A DNA stretch of 64,000 bases, from assembly GCF_030252425.1 (NCBI RefSeq), contig NZ_CP126994.1:4149001-4213000 (forward strand), read 5' to 3'. This stretch comes from Acidisoma sp. PAMC 29798. Lineage in GTDB: Bacteria; Pseudomonadota; Alphaproteobacteria; Acetobacterales; Acetobacteraceae. The translations under genes were made by a program, and so were the position numbers. Shown one piece after another: positions 28,962-38,878 of the stretch (position 1 is the stretch's first letter; every line of letters begins with the position of its first letter). The notes under the pieces are model-generated. The model was not told the origin of the DNA. It did no database searches and was given only the letters and a program-made list of their open reading frames with translations.

Positions 28962-30350
28962 TTGCCCAACCCCCTCGCCGATGCCCCGGATCTCTGCCGC
29001 CTCGATGCGGCGACACTCGCGCACCTCTATGCCTCGGGCGAGACCTCACCGGTTGCGGTGACGCGGGCGGCACTGGCACGGGCCGAGGAGATTCAGCCCA
29101 AGTTCAACGCCTTCGTGCGCATCGAACACCAGATCGCCCTCGCCGCCGCGACGGCCTCCGAAGCGCGCTGGCGGGCTGGCATGCCGCTCGGTCCGCTTGA
29201 TGGCATGCCGACCACGATCAAGGACATTGTCTGGGTGGCCGGCGGTCGCGCCAGCTACGGGTCCTGCGCACCGCCGACGGAGTGCGTCGAAGATGCGCCC
29301 GCCGTCGGCTTGCTGCGCGCGGCAGGTGCCGTCTTCATCGGTCTCACAACGACGCCCGAGTTCGGCTGGAAAGCCCTGACGGACGGTCCGCTGACGGGCA
29401 TCACGCGCAATCCCTGGAACCCCGCTCTCACGCCCGGCGGCTCCTCCGGCGGCGCCGCCGTAGCGGCCGCGGCCGGCGCCGGCGTCTTCCACCTCGGCAG
29501 CGATGGCGGTGGCTCGATCCGTATTCCGGCGGCCTTCACCGGGATCGTCGGCCACAAGCCCACCTTCGGCCGCGTGCCGGCCTATCCCGCCAGTGCCTTC
29601 GGCACCGTCGCTCATGTCGGGCCGATGACCCGCACGGTCAATGACGCGCGGCTGATGCTGGACGTGATGTCCGGCCGAGACATGCGCGACTGGTTCCAGA
29701 ACGTGCTGCCCTTCCCGCCGCTCGATGTGACAGCGACGTTGCACGGTCTGCGCCTCGGTGTTTGGGAGACGCCGCCCAGCGGCACGGTCGAGCCCGCCAT
29801 CGCCGAGGCTTTTGCCCGGGCCGTCGCGCGTCTCGAAGCCGAGGGCGCGATCGTCACACGCATCGCCCTGCCCGCGGACCCGGATCTGCTCGGCTTGTTC
29901 CAGTGCCATTGGTTTGCGGGCGCAGCGGCCCGTTTGGCGATGCTGCCGGAGGCGGCGCTCGCCGGAATCGATCCTGGCTTGCGGGAAATCGCCGCCGAGG
30001 GCCGCGCCATCGACGCTGTGACGCTGATCCGCGCCCATAACCGCCGCGCGGCCTTTGGTGCCGCTTTCGATATGCTGCTCGCGGGTTTCGACGCCGTGAT
30101 CTCACCCGCCTGTGCTGTCTTGCCCTTCGCGGCCGGGGAAGAAGTACCGCCGGGTTCGGGCCTGTCGCGGTGGACGCAATGGGCGGGCTTCAGCTATCCG
30201 GTGAACCTCGCCCAGGCGCCGGCCTGCATCATCCGCTCCGAGATTCTGCCCGAAGGTCTGCCCGTCGGCCTGCAGATCATCGGGCCGCGCGGCGAGGACG
30301 GTCGGGTCCTCGCCATCGCCGCCGTGTGCGAGGCGCTTTACGCCGGCTGA
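28962..30350 (+). CDS. Amidase (amidase-signature family)
   Basis: A 462-residue amidase with the Ser-cisSer-Lys triad: Lys87 in TTIKDIVW, cis-Ser in GGSSGGAA (about residue 161) and the nucleophile Ser in GSDGGGSIRIPAA (185). The start is TTG at 28962 with GGAG 8 bases before it. The C-terminus ends in GLQIIGPRGEDGRVLA, usual for the family. The acyl-amide substrate is not clear: members range from aryl acylamidases to GatA. No gatC or gatB is near, so a general amidase role is most likely. Confidence 0.9.
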   Translation: MPNPLADAPDLCRLDAATLAHLYASGETSPVAVTRAALARAEEIQPKFNAFVRIEHQIALAAATASEARWRAGMPLGPLDGMPTTIKDIVWVAGGRASYGSCAPPTECVEDAPAVGLLRAAGAVFIGLTTTPEFGWKALTDGPLTGITRNPWNPALTPGGSSGGAAVAAAAGAGVFHLGSDGGGSIRIPAAFTGIVGHKPTFGRVPAYPASAFGTVAHVGPMTRTVNDARLMLDVMSGRDMRDWFQNVLPFPPLDVTATLHGLRLGVWETPPSGTVEPAIAEAFARAVARLEAEGAIVTRIALPADPDLLGLFQCHWFAGAAARLAMLPEAALAGIDPGLREIAAEGRAIDAVTLIRAHNRRAAFGAAFDMLLAGFDAVISPACAVLPFAAGEEVPPGSGLSRWTQWAGFSYPVNLAQAPACIIRSEILPEGLPVGLQIIGPRGEDGRVLAIAAVCEALYAG

Positions 30351-33300
30351 GCGGCGACGACGGCCAGCTGCTCCGCCATGCGCTGGACAGCGGCAAAATC
30401 GAGCTTGCCGGTGCCCAGCAAGGGCACGGTTTCCACCACCCGGACATCGGCCGGCACCATCATCTCGGTCGCCCCCACCCTACGGGCATGGGCGAGAAGC
30501 GTGGAGCGATCCGCCCCGGGCTGTTCGGTGAGCAGCACCAGCCGCTCGCCCTTGCGCGCGTCGGGGATAGCGGCGACGCAGCAGATCGCATCAGGCCAGA
30601 CCTCGGCGACCAGCGCCTCAACGGCGGCGAGGGAGATCATCTCCCCGCCTAGCTTGGCGAAGCGCTTGGCGCGACCCTTGATGCGGAGATAGCCGTCCTC
30701 ATCGACCGTCGCGATATCGCCGGTATCGTGCCAACCCTCCGGCGGCGGATCGAGCACGCCGGGATTATCGGCGCGCAGATAGCCGAGCATGACATTCGGG
30801 CCCCGCACATACAGACGGCCACCTTCGGGGATGCCCGGCACCGGCTCCAGCCGCATCTCAACCCCCGGCATAAGGCGACCGACAGTGCCGAAGCGGTTGA
30901 ACATCGGGGTATTGAGGGCGAGCACTGGGGCGGTTTCAGTCACGCCATAGCCTTCGAGCAGGCGCAGGCCGAATTTCTCCAAATAGACCGCACGGGTCGC
31001 CGCCTTCACCGGCTCGGCGCCGGCAACGACATAGCGCAGCGAGCGGAAATCATAGGGATTTGCGGTGCGCGCATAGCCCGACAGGAAGGTATCCGTGCCG
31101 ATGATCGCGGTCGCATTGGTGCTGTAGATCAGTTCCGGGATCGCTTTGTAGTGCAGCGGCGAGGGATACATATAGACCGGCACGCCATAGACCAGCGGCA
31201 GCGCCATGCCGCAGGTGAGGCCGAAGGAATGGAACATCGGCAGCACGTTGAAGATCTTGTCCTGCCGCCCGTAATCGATCCGCGCCGCGACCTGGGCAAT
31301 ATTGGCCAGCATATTGCGATGGCTGAGCACCACGCCCTTGGGCACGCCCTCCGACCCTGAGGTGAAGACGATCGCTGCCCAGTCTTCCGCACGGCGATGC
31401 ACCAGCGGCCGGCCGCCTTGCATCATCCCGCGCAGCTTATCCCCCAGGCGGATCGTTTTGCGCATGTCTTCGAGATAGACGAGCTTGAGATGCAGGCCAT
31501 CGGCCCCTTCGGTCAGCCCCTCCATCAGCCGTTCGAGCTGGCCGCGCTGCACGAAGGCGCGGGAGGTGACGATGGTCGTGACACGGGCGGCGCGACAGGC
31601 ATTGAGCAGATTGGCCGGGCCCGATGTGAAATTGAGCATCGCCGGCACCCGGCCGGAAGAGATCAGCCCGAGCACCAGCGCCATGGTTGCATTGGCGTTC
31701 GGCATCATCACGCCCACGGCCTCACCCGGCTTGGACAGTGGCGCAAGGGCCCGGCCGAGCACGGCCGCGCCGGTCAACAACCGGCGATAGGTCATGGTGC
31801 CGGAGGTTAAGTCCTGGGAGCAGATGCGGCTTTTGCCATGCACCTGCGCGGCGGCGGCGATGGCCTGGAACACCGTGACGTCGATCGACGTCGTGCGCCA
31901 CACCAGGTCGGATAGGATGTCATACAGCGCGATGCCCCCGGCCTCCCGCCGCTTGCGGCCGTGCAGCGTGGGATCAATGTCCGGCCGGACCGGCGGCAAA
32001 ACCGTGACGGTGACGCGCGGGAACCATCGCCGGCGCACCTGCCCGGGCTGGAGGCGCGAAAAGGGCGTCGCCTCCAGCCCGGCGATGCGGATCGGCACGA
32101 TGGTCGCGTCCGCCTTGGCGGCGATCAGGGCGGCGCCGTCATAGACCTTCATCAGGCTGCCGGTGACGGTGATGCGGCCTTCCGGGAAGATCACCAGCAT
32201 CTCCCCGTCCCGCACGGCATGGATCAGCGTTCGGGTGCCGAATGGCCGCAAGGGGTCGAGCGGAATAGCGCGGCCGAGCCGCAGCATGGGCTTCACCCAC
32301 CATAAGCGAGAGACGGCGGCGTCGATGGCGAAGACCGGTTCGCGTTCCGACAAGGCGAGGATCAGCGCCGCGTCGAGCCAGCTCACATGATTGACCGCGA
32401 CGACACAGCGCGGGCCGGCGAGGGCGATATTGTCGATCCCCTCGACATCGACACGATAAACGAGCCGGAACAGCAACCAGAGCAGTTCGCGAATCCGGTC
32501 GGTCGGCAGCGTCACCAGCATGACGACGGCGGCGATGAGACTGCCGACGCCGAGCGCCGCGAAAAGGGTGGGCGGCGTGGCGCCGTGCTTCTGCGCAAAG
32601 GCGACGAGCAGCGCGCCGACGGCCATGGCGGCGGCGGAGATGATATTGACGCCGGCGATGGAGCGGGCGCGACGCTCGGGTCCTGCCCAAGCCTGGACGG
32701 CAGCGAAGGTCGGCACCACCAACAAGCCGCCGGCCGCCGAAAGGGCAAGCAGATCCACCAGGATGTGGCGCGTGCCGGGCGGCAGCAGCCGGTCCGGCCC
32801 ATGCGGGGCCAGGCCATGGGTGACGCGCCAGATATCGATCATGAAGACGCCCATGAGCGCCGTGCCGATCACCGCAGGCAGCAGGGCGATGCGGCCGCCG
32901 GCGAGCCAGGCCGCGAGGCCAGAGCCCAGCGCGATGCCGACGGAGAAGACGACCAGCGCGAGGGTCGCGGTCAGTTCGCTGCCCCCCAGCACTTGCTTGA
33001 CCAAGGCTGGCAGCAGCGACAGGGCGATGGCGCCGACGAGCCAGAACCAGCTCGTGGCGAGGCTGGCGCGCCAGATGCGCCAGTCGGCGCTGAGGTCGCA
33101 CGCGACCTCCCATGTCGAGGCAAAGACATTCGCCCGCACATGCAGTGCGGGGTCCGCTTCGCCGGTCGGGGGGATGAGACGCGCCGCGCCCCAGGACAGG
33201 GCAGCGAAGATCATGACGCCGATGGCGAGTACGAAATGGCCGGATGGGAAGGTCACAGCCAGGCCACCGGCGACCGTGCCGCCGAGGATGGCCAGGAAGG

Positions 33301-33769
33301 TGGCGCCTTCCACCAGGGCATTGGCGGCGGTCAGCCGATGGCGTGGCAGATGATCCGGCAAGATGCCGTATTTCACCGGGCCGAACAGAGCCGAGATCGT
33401 GCCGAAGGTGAATAAGGCCACGAACAGCACCGGAATGCTCTGCATCAGGAAGCCAACCACGGCGATCACCGCCGCCCCGATTTCGGCGAGCTTGAGCCGC
33501 TGGGCGAGGAGGGCCTTGTCGAACCGATCGGCGAGTTCGCCGCCCAGGGCCGACAGCAGGAAGAAGGGCGCGATGAAGAAGGCGCCGGCGACTGTCACCA
33601 GTGCTGCTGAGGAGTTCGGCGGCCCGACATGGGCGGCGGCCTGCGCGGCGGTTCCCCACAGGATGAGGAACAGTAACGCGTTCTTGAGAAAGTTGTCGTT
33701 GAACGCCGAGAAGAACTGGCACCAGAACAAGGGCGCGAAGCGGCGTTCGGTAAGCAGCGGTCTATCCAT
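30338..33769 (-). CDS. Aas-type fusion: LplT-like MFS transporter, acyltransferase and acyl-ACP synthetase
   Basis: A 1143-residue membrane fusion. Residues 1-410 are an MFS transporter of the lysophospholipid LplT type (SAFNDNFLKNALLFLILW, then KYGILPDHLP). About 430-620 is a PlsC/Aas acyltransferase with NHVSWLDAAL and FPEGRITVTGSLMK. About 650-1140 is an AMP-binding synthetase with IVFTSGSEGVPKGVVLSHRN and GYGVTETAPVLALN. Together they would flip lysophospholipid inward and reacylate it, with acyl-ACP made on the spot. I prefer ATG 33769 (MDRPLLTERRFAPLF); ATG upstream at 33811 adds 14 residues. The stop overlaps the amidase 3' end by 13 bases. Confidence 0.93.
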   Translation of the reverse strand: MDRPLLTERRFAPLFWCQFFSAFNDNFLKNALLFLILWGTAAQAAAHVGPPNSSAALVTVAGAFFIAPFFLLSALGGELADRFDKALLAQRLKLAEIGAAVIAVVGFLMQSIPVLFVALFTFGTISALFGPVKYGILPDHLPRHRLTAANALVEGATFLAILGGTVAGGLAVTFPSGHFVLAIGVMIFAALSWGAARLIPPTGEADPALHVRANVFASTWEVACDLSADWRIWRASLATSWFWLVGAIALSLLPALVKQVLGGSELTATLALVVFSVGIALGSGLAAWLAGGRIALLPAVIGTALMGVFMIDIWRVTHGLAPHGPDRLLPPGTRHILVDLLALSAAGGLLVVPTFAAVQAWAGPERRARSIAGVNIISAAAMAVGALLVAFAQKHGATPPTLFAALGVGSLIAAVVMLVTLPTDRIRELLWLLFRLVYRVDVEGIDNIALAGPRCVVAVNHVSWLDAALILALSEREPVFAIDAAVSRLWWVKPMLRLGRAIPLDPLRPFGTRTLIHAVRDGEMLVIFPEGRITVTGSLMKVYDGAALIAAKADATIVPIRIAGLEATPFSRLQPGQVRRRWFPRVTVTVLPPVRPDIDPTLHGRKRREAGGIALYDILSDLVWRTTSIDVTVFQAIAAAAQVHGKSRICSQDLTSGTMTYRRLLTGAAVLGRALAPLSKPGEAVGVMMPNANATMALVLGLISSGRVPAMLNFTSGPANLLNACRAARVTTIVTSRAFVQRGQLERLMEGLTEGADGLHLKLVYLEDMRKTIRLGDKLRGMMQGGRPLVHRRAEDWAAIVFTSGSEGVPKGVVLSHRNMLANIAQVAARIDYGRQDKIFNVLPMFHSFGLTCGMALPLVYGVPVYMYPSPLHYKAIPELIYSTNATAIIGTDTFLSGYARTANPYDFRSLRYVVAGAEPVKAATRAVYLEKFGLRLLEGYGVTETAPVLALNTPMFNRFGTVGRLMPGVEMRLEPVPGIPEGGRLYVRGPNVMLGYLRADNPGVLDPPPEGWHDTGDIATVDEDGYLRIKGRAKRFAKLGGEMISLAAVEALVAEVWPDAICCVAAIPDARKGERLVLLTEQPGADRSTLLAHARRVGATEMMVPADVRVVETVPLLGTGKLDFAAVQRMAEQLAVVAAQPA

Positions 33770-34006
33770 CGCTGACGTCTCTCTTCCTGGCGCCATTCTT
33801 GAAGCGCGCATCGTGGCCGATGAGGTGTTAACGCGCGGGTGGCTTTTCGTCTCCTATAGGTCTTCACCCGGTTGTCGCCAAACGTCGCATGACGATCCAG
33901 CGACAGTCACGCGGCAGTGCCGCGCAATCCCTGGTTTCCCTGAAGCCCCGGCTCGGCTATCTCGGACCAGAACGCACCGATCGACACAGCGAGAGCAGGA
34001 CCCATC

Positions 34007-35326
34007 ATGCCCGATAGCATTACCGTCACCGCCGGCGAGGACTTCAAGGTTCGCGACATCAGCCTCGCCGCCTGGGGCCGCAAGGAAATCTCCATGGCCC
34101 AGGACGAGATGCCTGGTCTGATGGCGCTGCGGGCCGAATACGGCACCACGAAGCCGCTGGCCGGCGCCCGCATCGTGGGCTGCCTGCACATGACCATTCA
34201 GACCGCCGTGCTGATCGAGACGCTGATCGACCTCGGCGCAACCGTGCGCTGGTCGTCCTGCAATATCTTCTCGACCCAAGATCATGCCGCTGCCGGCATC
34301 GCCGCCGCTGGCATTCCCGTCTTCGCCTGGAAGGGCATGAACGAGGAGGAGTTCTGGTGGTGCATCGAGCAGACGGTGCGCGGGCCGGATGGCTGGACCC
34401 CGAACATGATCCTCGATGACGGTGGCGATCTCACCGTGTTGATGCACGACAAATACCCCGAGATGCTGGAAGACGTGCGCGGCATTTCCGAGGAAACCAC
34501 CACCGGCGTTCATCGCCTGTGGGAAATGGCCAAGGCCGGAACGCTGCGCGTGCCCGCCATAAACGTGAACGACAGCGTGACGAAGTCGAAGTTCGACAAC
34601 CTGTATGGCTGCCGCGAGAGCCTGGTGGACGCCATCCGCCGTGGCACCGATGTCATGATGGCCGGCAAGGTCGCCGTGGTCGCGGGCTTCGGCGATGTCG
34701 GCAAGGGCTCCGCCGCCAGCCTGAAGAACGGCGGTTGCCGCGTGCTGGTGACCGAGGCCGATCCCATCTGCGCCTTGCAGGCGGCGATGGAAGGCTATGA
34801 GGTCGTGACCATGGAAGATGCCGCCACGCGCGGTGATATCTTCGTGACCGCGACCGGCAATGTCGATGTCATCACCATCGAGCATATGCGCGCCATGAAG
34901 AACCGCGCCATCGTCTGCAACATCGGCCATTTCGACAGCGAGATTCAGATCGACTCCCTGCGCAACTATGTCTGGGACAATGTGAAGCCGCAGGTCGACG
35001 AAGTCGTCTTCCCAGACGGCAAGCGCCTGATTCTGCTCAGCGAAGGCCGCCTCGTGAACCTCGGCAATGCGACCGGCCATCCGAGCTTCGTGATGAGCGC
35101 GTCCTTCACCAACCAGGTGCTGGCGCAGATCGAGCTGTGGACTGCCAAGCCGGGCACCTATGAGAAGCGCGTCTACACGCTTCCGAAGCTGCTGGACGAG
35201 AAGGTTGCGGCGCTGCATCTCGCCAAGGTCGGCGCGGCGCTGACGAAGCTGACGCCGAAGCAGGCCGAGTATATCGGCGCCGCCGGCGTCAACGGGCCGT
35301 TCAAGCACGACCTGTATCGGTACTAG
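34007..35326 (+). CDS. ahcY: Adenosylhomocysteinase
   Basis: A 439-residue SAH hydrolase that splits S-adenosylhomocysteine into adenosine and homocysteine. It has the N-terminal [12 protein letters not shown], Cys/Thr-rich active-site blocks ([15 protein letters not shown]), the NAD-binding [14 protein letters not shown] (about 226-239) and the C-terminal PFKHDLYRY. The length is normal. It is divergent from the Aas fusion, with 237 bases between them that hold no motif I can name. It sits alone, followed by a palindromic repeat. Confidence 0.98.
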   Translation: MPDSITVTAGEDFKVRDISLAAWGRKEISMAQDEMPGLMALRAEYGTTKPLAGARIVGCLHMTIQTAVLIETLIDLGATVRWSSCNIFSTQDHAAAGIAAAGIPVFAWKGMNEEEFWWCIEQTVRGPDGWTPNMILDDGGDLTVLMHDKYPEMLEDVRGISEETTTGVHRLWEMAKAGTLRVPAINVNDSVTKSKFDNLYGCRESLVDAIRRGTDVMMAGKVAVVAGFGDVGKGSAASLKNGGCRVLVTEADPICALQAAMEGYEVVTMEDAATRGDIFVTATGNVDVITIEHMRAMKNRAIVCNIGHFDSEIQIDSLRNYVWDNVKPQVDEVVFPDGKRLILLSEGRLVNLGNATGHPSFVMSASFTNQVLAQIELWTAKPGTYEKRVYTLPKLLDEKVAALHLAKVGAALTKLTPKQAEYIGAAGVNGPFKHDLYRY

Positions 35327-35333
35327 GGTTTTT

Positions 35334-35408
35334 GGCGGATAGCGCTTCGCTCATCCGCCCTACGAGGTTGCGGCCTTCGTAGGGTGGATGAGCGCAGCGC
35401 TATCCACC
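35334..35408. repeat. Intergenic palindrome, type A, copy 3
   Basis: Inverted arms 35334-35364 (GGCGGATAGCGCTTCGC start) and 35378-35408 (CGTAGGGTGGATGAGCGC start), in the convergent gap between ahcY and the second Maf gene. Likely serves as a two-way terminator. Confidence 0.85.
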
Positions 35409-35415
35409 TGCGACG

Positions 35416-35973
35416 CTAGGTCCCGTCCCGTAAAAGCTGTGCCGTTTCGAACAACGGCAAACCGACGACGCCGGAATAACTGCCGGATATGAATCGGATG
35501 AAGCGCGCGGCCTCGCCTTGAATGGCGTAGCCACCCGCCTTTCCCCGCCACTCCCCACACGCAATATAGCCATCGATGTCCGCCGCCGTCAGGCGCGTGA
35601 AGGTCACGACGCTTTCGACCAGGCGCTCCTTCGGGTGGAGACTGCCATCCGCGAGGACGACGGCCGTGTAGACCCGATGGCGGCGGCCCGACAGGATATC
35701 GAGGCAAGCGCGCGCCTCGGCTTCGGTTTCGGTCTTGGGGAGGATGCGCCGCCCGACGGCGACCACGGTATCGGCGGCCAGAACCAGCGGCGCCGAAACG
35801 GCTGCGGCCTTGGCCAGGGCGATACGACGCGCATAATCGCGCGGCAGCTCTAACCGCCGCGGCGTTTCATCGACATCGGGGGCGACGATGCGGTCCGGGG
35901 TGATTCCGATTTGCGCCAGAAGCTCACGGCGGCGGGGACTGGCGGAGGCCAGAACCAGGCCGTGGATGGACAA
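35416..35973 (-). CDS. Maf-family nucleotide pyrophosphatase (paralogue 2, YhdE-like)
   Basis: A 185-residue Maf protein with VLASASPRRRELLAQIG (the SxxRRE phosphate-binding motif), VLAADTVVAVGRRIL and the C-terminal YSGVVGLPLFETAQLL. The VVGLPLFET ending is of the YhdE/dTTP-type Maf, different from the one at 20495. The start is TTG at 35973, 6 bases after the infA stop. It forms a two-gene unit infA-maf. Confidence 0.92.
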   Translation of the reverse strand: MSIHGLVLASASPRRRELLAQIGITPDRIVAPDVDETPRRLELPRDYARRIALAKAAAVSAPLVLAADTVVAVGRRILPKTETEAEARACLDILSGRRHRVYTAVVLADGSLHPKERLVESVVTFTRLTAADIDGYIACGEWRGKAGGYAIQGEAARFIRFISGSYSGVVGLPLFETAQLLRDGT

Positions 35974-35979
35974 AGGCTT

Positions 35980-36198
35980 CTACTTGAACCGGAAGGTGAT
36001 GCGACCTTTAGACAGGTCGTACGGGGTCATTTCGACGTTTACCCGGTCACCCGCGAGAACGCGGATGCGGTTCTTGCGCATCTTGCCGCTGGTATGCGCC
36101 AGGATCACATGGTCATTGTCGAGCTTCACACGAAACATCGCATTGGGCAGAAGCTCTGCCACCATGCCGCTGAATTCGATCATGTCTTCTTTGGACAA
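35980..36198 (-). CDS. infA: Translation initiation factor IF-1
   Basis: A 72-residue S1-fold protein, the standard IF-1 length: [47 protein letters not shown] and a [15 protein letters not shown] ending. It helps bind the start codon in the ribosomal A site. It is followed by the Maf gene 6 bases later. Confidence 0.98.
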   Translation of the reverse strand: MSKEDMIEFSGMVAELLPNAMFRVKLDNDHVILAHTSGKMRKNRIRVLAGDRVNVEMTPYDLSKGRITFRFK

Positions 36199-36325
36199 AC
36201 GGGATCGTTCCTTAAAATCGATAGGATTACAGGCGGTAAATGGCCGCCCGAGGCCTCTTGGTCAAGCGTTGGACGCCGCCATGCTGGGCCGCCCCGCAGG
36301 CGGGGCTGAATCGGGATCGTACCGA

Positions 36326-38140
36326 TTACCCGCCAAGCGACTGCAAATACGCCGGCCAGAAGCCGAATGCGCTGACATCGGGCGCCTGCTCGACCATCGC
36401 CGCACCCTCGCAGATGAAGCCGAACGCTGTCTCGCCATCCTCCAACTGAACGCGCCCGAGGCCGAGCGGCCGGCCGATCGTCGCTAGAAAGGCAGCGAGC
36501 GCGCTGGTCGGTACGGCCCATATCTCGCCCTGGATGGCGGTGCCGCCGGGGCCGACATCGATCAGGCCGGGCCGCAGCACGGGGCCGGGAAGGGCAACCA
36601 TCCGGTAGATGGCCGCGGTAAGGCAGTCACTGCGACGCTGCCCGCCCAGGGCACAAAGCTGCGGGTTGAGCGCGCCGCCGGTCAAATGGGCGCCAAAGAC
36701 TGCGAGATCGATGGTGGGATAGACCGCCGGTGCGGCGCTTACGGTGACGCTCGGCTGCGCGAGCCCCGTCGCGCCCATCGGGCCGCCGGCCGCTTGATGC
36801 ATGCGTTGCGCGAAGGCCGCGAGCTTGGCGTCATGCCAAGCCGGGCCGATCAGTGTCACGCCCACCGGAAAGCCATTGCTCTTGAAGCCACTTGGCACCG
36901 CGATCGCCGAGAGATCGAGCAGATTGGTGAAGTTGGTGTAGTAGCCGAGGTCGGTATTGCGGGCGATGGGCTCGGCGTCGAGTTGCGCCAGGCTGAAGGC
37001 GGTGCCGGTGGTCGGCACGAGCAGGAAATCGGCCTCGGCCCAAAGCGGCCGAATGGTCTGGGTCAGCGCCTGCAAGCGATACTGAGCCTCGAAAATCTCC
37101 ACTGCCGTGGCGGCCACACCGCGCTCGACCACCATGCGCGTGATGGGATGAAGCACATCGGGTTCGGTCGCCAGCAGCGGGCCGATGGCGGCGGTGCGCT
37201 CAGCGGTCCAGGGTCCATACAGAAGATTGGCGGTCTCGACCCAGGGCGCGAAATCGATGTCGATGCGCGTGCCACCCAAAGCCTCTGCGCGGGCGACGGC
37301 TTCGGCAAAGAGCGTCTGCGCCTCGACATCCCCGAAGAATTCGCGTTCGCCCTCATGCGGTACGGCGAATGTGAAATGGGGCGCGGTGGTGGAAAGGGCC
37401 GCGCGAAAACCGGCGGGCGCTTCCCGCGCATAGGGGTCTGCGGCGTCGAAGCCGCTGGCGACGTCGAGCACGGCGACTGCGTCCGGCACCGTCAGGGCGA
37501 AGATGGAGATGCAGTCGATGGACCGGCAGGCTGGCACCAAGCCCCGATTGCTGAGCAGGCCGCGCGTCGGCTTCAGGCCGACGAGGTTGTTGAAGGCGGC
37601 GGGCACACGGCCTGACCCTGCCGTGTCGGTGCCGAGGGCGAAGCTCACCAGCCCTCCAGCGACGGCGACGGCCGAGCCCGCGCTCGATCCGCCCGGCACC
37701 ATGGTGGCGTCGAAGGTATTGCGGGGAATGCCGTACGGCGAGCGGACGCCGACGAGGCCCGTCGCGAATTGATCGAGATTGGTTTTGCCGATGACGATGG
37801 CGCCGGCGGTAATCAGCCGTTCGACGACGGACGCGGACTGGGTCGGGTGATAGGCGAAGGCGGGGCAGGCGGCGGTGGTCGGAAGGCCGGCAACGTCGAT
37901 GTTGTCCTTCACCGCGAAGGGAATGCCGTACAGCGGCAGGGACTCGCGCTCGCCCGCGCGGGCCGTCAGCGCGCGGGCCGCGATGATCAGGTCTTCGTCG
38001 GTATGGCGAGATATCCAGATCGCGTCATCGGTCGAGGCCGTAAGGCGGCGCAGCACCTCGTCCATGACCGTACTCGGCGTCGCGTCGCCCGAGGCATAGG
38101 CGGCGTGGAGGGTGGAAAAGTCCAAACTCAATGCAGTCAT
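36326..38140 (-). CDS. atzF: Allophanate hydrolase
   Basis: A 604-residue AtzF-type enzyme that hydrolyses allophanate to ammonia and CO2. The amidase domain (residues 1-440) has Lys78 in FAVKDNIDVAG, cis-Ser in VPGGSSAGSAVA (about 152) and the nucleophile in TDTAGSGRVPAA (176). The C-terminal ~160 residues form the AtzF-specific domain, with FGAHLTGGALNPQLCALGG and GLGRVQLEDGETAFGFICEG. Urea carboxylase, its usual partner, is not in the window. It lies alone between infA and infC on the minus strand. Confidence 0.95.
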   Translation of the reverse strand: MTALSLDFSTLHAAYASGDATPSTVMDEVLRRLTASTDDAIWISRHTDEDLIIAARALTARAGERESLPLYGIPFAVKDNIDVAGLPTTAACPAFAYHPTQSASVVERLITAGAIVIGKTNLDQFATGLVGVRSPYGIPRNTFDATMVPGGSSAGSAVAVAGGLVSFALGTDTAGSGRVPAAFNNLVGLKPTRGLLSNRGLVPACRSIDCISIFALTVPDAVAVLDVASGFDAADPYAREAPAGFRAALSTTAPHFTFAVPHEGEREFFGDVEAQTLFAEAVARAEALGGTRIDIDFAPWVETANLLYGPWTAERTAAIGPLLATEPDVLHPITRMVVERGVAATAVEIFEAQYRLQALTQTIRPLWAEADFLLVPTTGTAFSLAQLDAEPIARNTDLGYYTNFTNLLDLSAIAVPSGFKSNGFPVGVTLIGPAWHDAKLAAFAQRMHQAAGGPMGATGLAQPSVTVSAAPAVYPTIDLAVFGAHLTGGALNPQLCALGGQRRSDCLTAAIYRMVALPGPVLRPGLIDVGPGGTAIQGEIWAVPTSALAAFLATIGRPLGLGRVQLEDGETAFGFICEGAAMVEQAPDVSAFGFWPAYLQSLGG

Positions 38141-38203
38141 GGTCGACCCCGATCACGCAGACGAGGCCGACCCTACTCGAACGCAGCCAGCGGAAACAGC
38201 GCC

Positions 38204-38743
38204 TTAGCGCGGCGTAAGTACCATCACCATCTGGCGGTTTTCCATGCGCGGCATCTGCTCCACCTTGGTCTCGGTCTCCATGTCCGTGCGGATACGCTCC
38301 AACACTTTCACGCCGATATCCTGATGGGCCATTTCACGACCACGGAAACGCAGAGTGACCTTCACCTTGTCGCCCTCATCAATGAAGGACTTCATGGCGC
38401 GAAGCTTCACCTGATAGTCGTTCTCGTCAATATTCGGTCGCACCTTGATCTCTTTGATCTCGATGACTTTTTGCTTCTTCTTGGCTTCGTTCTTCTTTTT
38501 TTGCTGTTCATATTTGAACTTGCCGAAGTCCAGAATCTTCACGACCGGTGGGTCAGCGTTCGGGCTGATTTCAAGCAAGTCGAGACCAACCTGGAAGGCG
38601 CGCTGAAGCGCTTCGCGCCCCGTCATGACGCCGGCCATTTCGCCGTCTTGATCGATCAGACGTACCTGGGCAGACCGGATTTCCTCATTCACACGCGGGC
38701 CATCGCCACGCGAGGGAAGTGCAGATTGGGGTGGTCTAGGGAT
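38204..38743 (-). CDS. infC: Translation initiation factor IF-3 (ATC start)
   Basis: A 179-residue IF-3 with the typical body: [36 protein letters not shown], and [21 protein letters not shown] place the start at ATC 38743-38741 (IPRPPQSA...), 6 bases after a CAGGAG ribosome-binding site at 38755-38750. Rare AUU/AUC/AUA starts are a known feature of infC, used for autoregulation by IF-3. Longer frames upstream lack a binding site and family sequence. It lies downstream of thrS, as in many bacteria, but no rpmI-rplT follow. Confidence 0.94.
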   Translation of the reverse strand: MPRPPQSALPSRGDGPRVNEEIRSAQVRLIDQDGEMAGVMTGREALQRAFQVGLDLLEISPNADPPVVKILDFGKFKYEQQKKKNEAKKKQKVIEIKEIKVRPNIDENDYQVKLRAMKSFIDEGDKVKVTLRFRGREMAHQDIGVKVLERIRTDMETETKVEQMPRMENRQMVMVLTPR

Positions 38744-38749
38744 GGAGAT

Positions 38750-38755
38750 CTCCTG
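38750..38755 (-). promoter_or_regulatory. Ribosome-binding site of infC
   Basis: CAGGAG read on the minus strand, 6 bases before the ATC codon that I assign as the start of infC. It decides the start: the other in-frame ATC directly abuts it and no ATG or GTG is in range. Confidence 0.8.
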
Positions 38756-38878
38756 TGGCAGTTGCGGAAGTGTCGAAAGGGCGGTGCGGTTGCCATTCCC
38801 ATAGCCGGAACGCAACCGCAACCACCCAACAGAAAGCAATATCGTGGAATGCACCCCTTCTTCGCAAGGGGCGCGTGA

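Noticed and set aside
33812-34006. SAH or SAM riboswitch upstream of ahcY
   Set aside because: I looked for the conserved pseudoknot core and saw no convincing match; only a weak ribosome-binding site is visible.
33854-35308. 484-codon minus-strand frame opposite ahcY
   Set aside because: Antisense of a clear ahcY; composition is His/Gly/Asp-rich without motifs.
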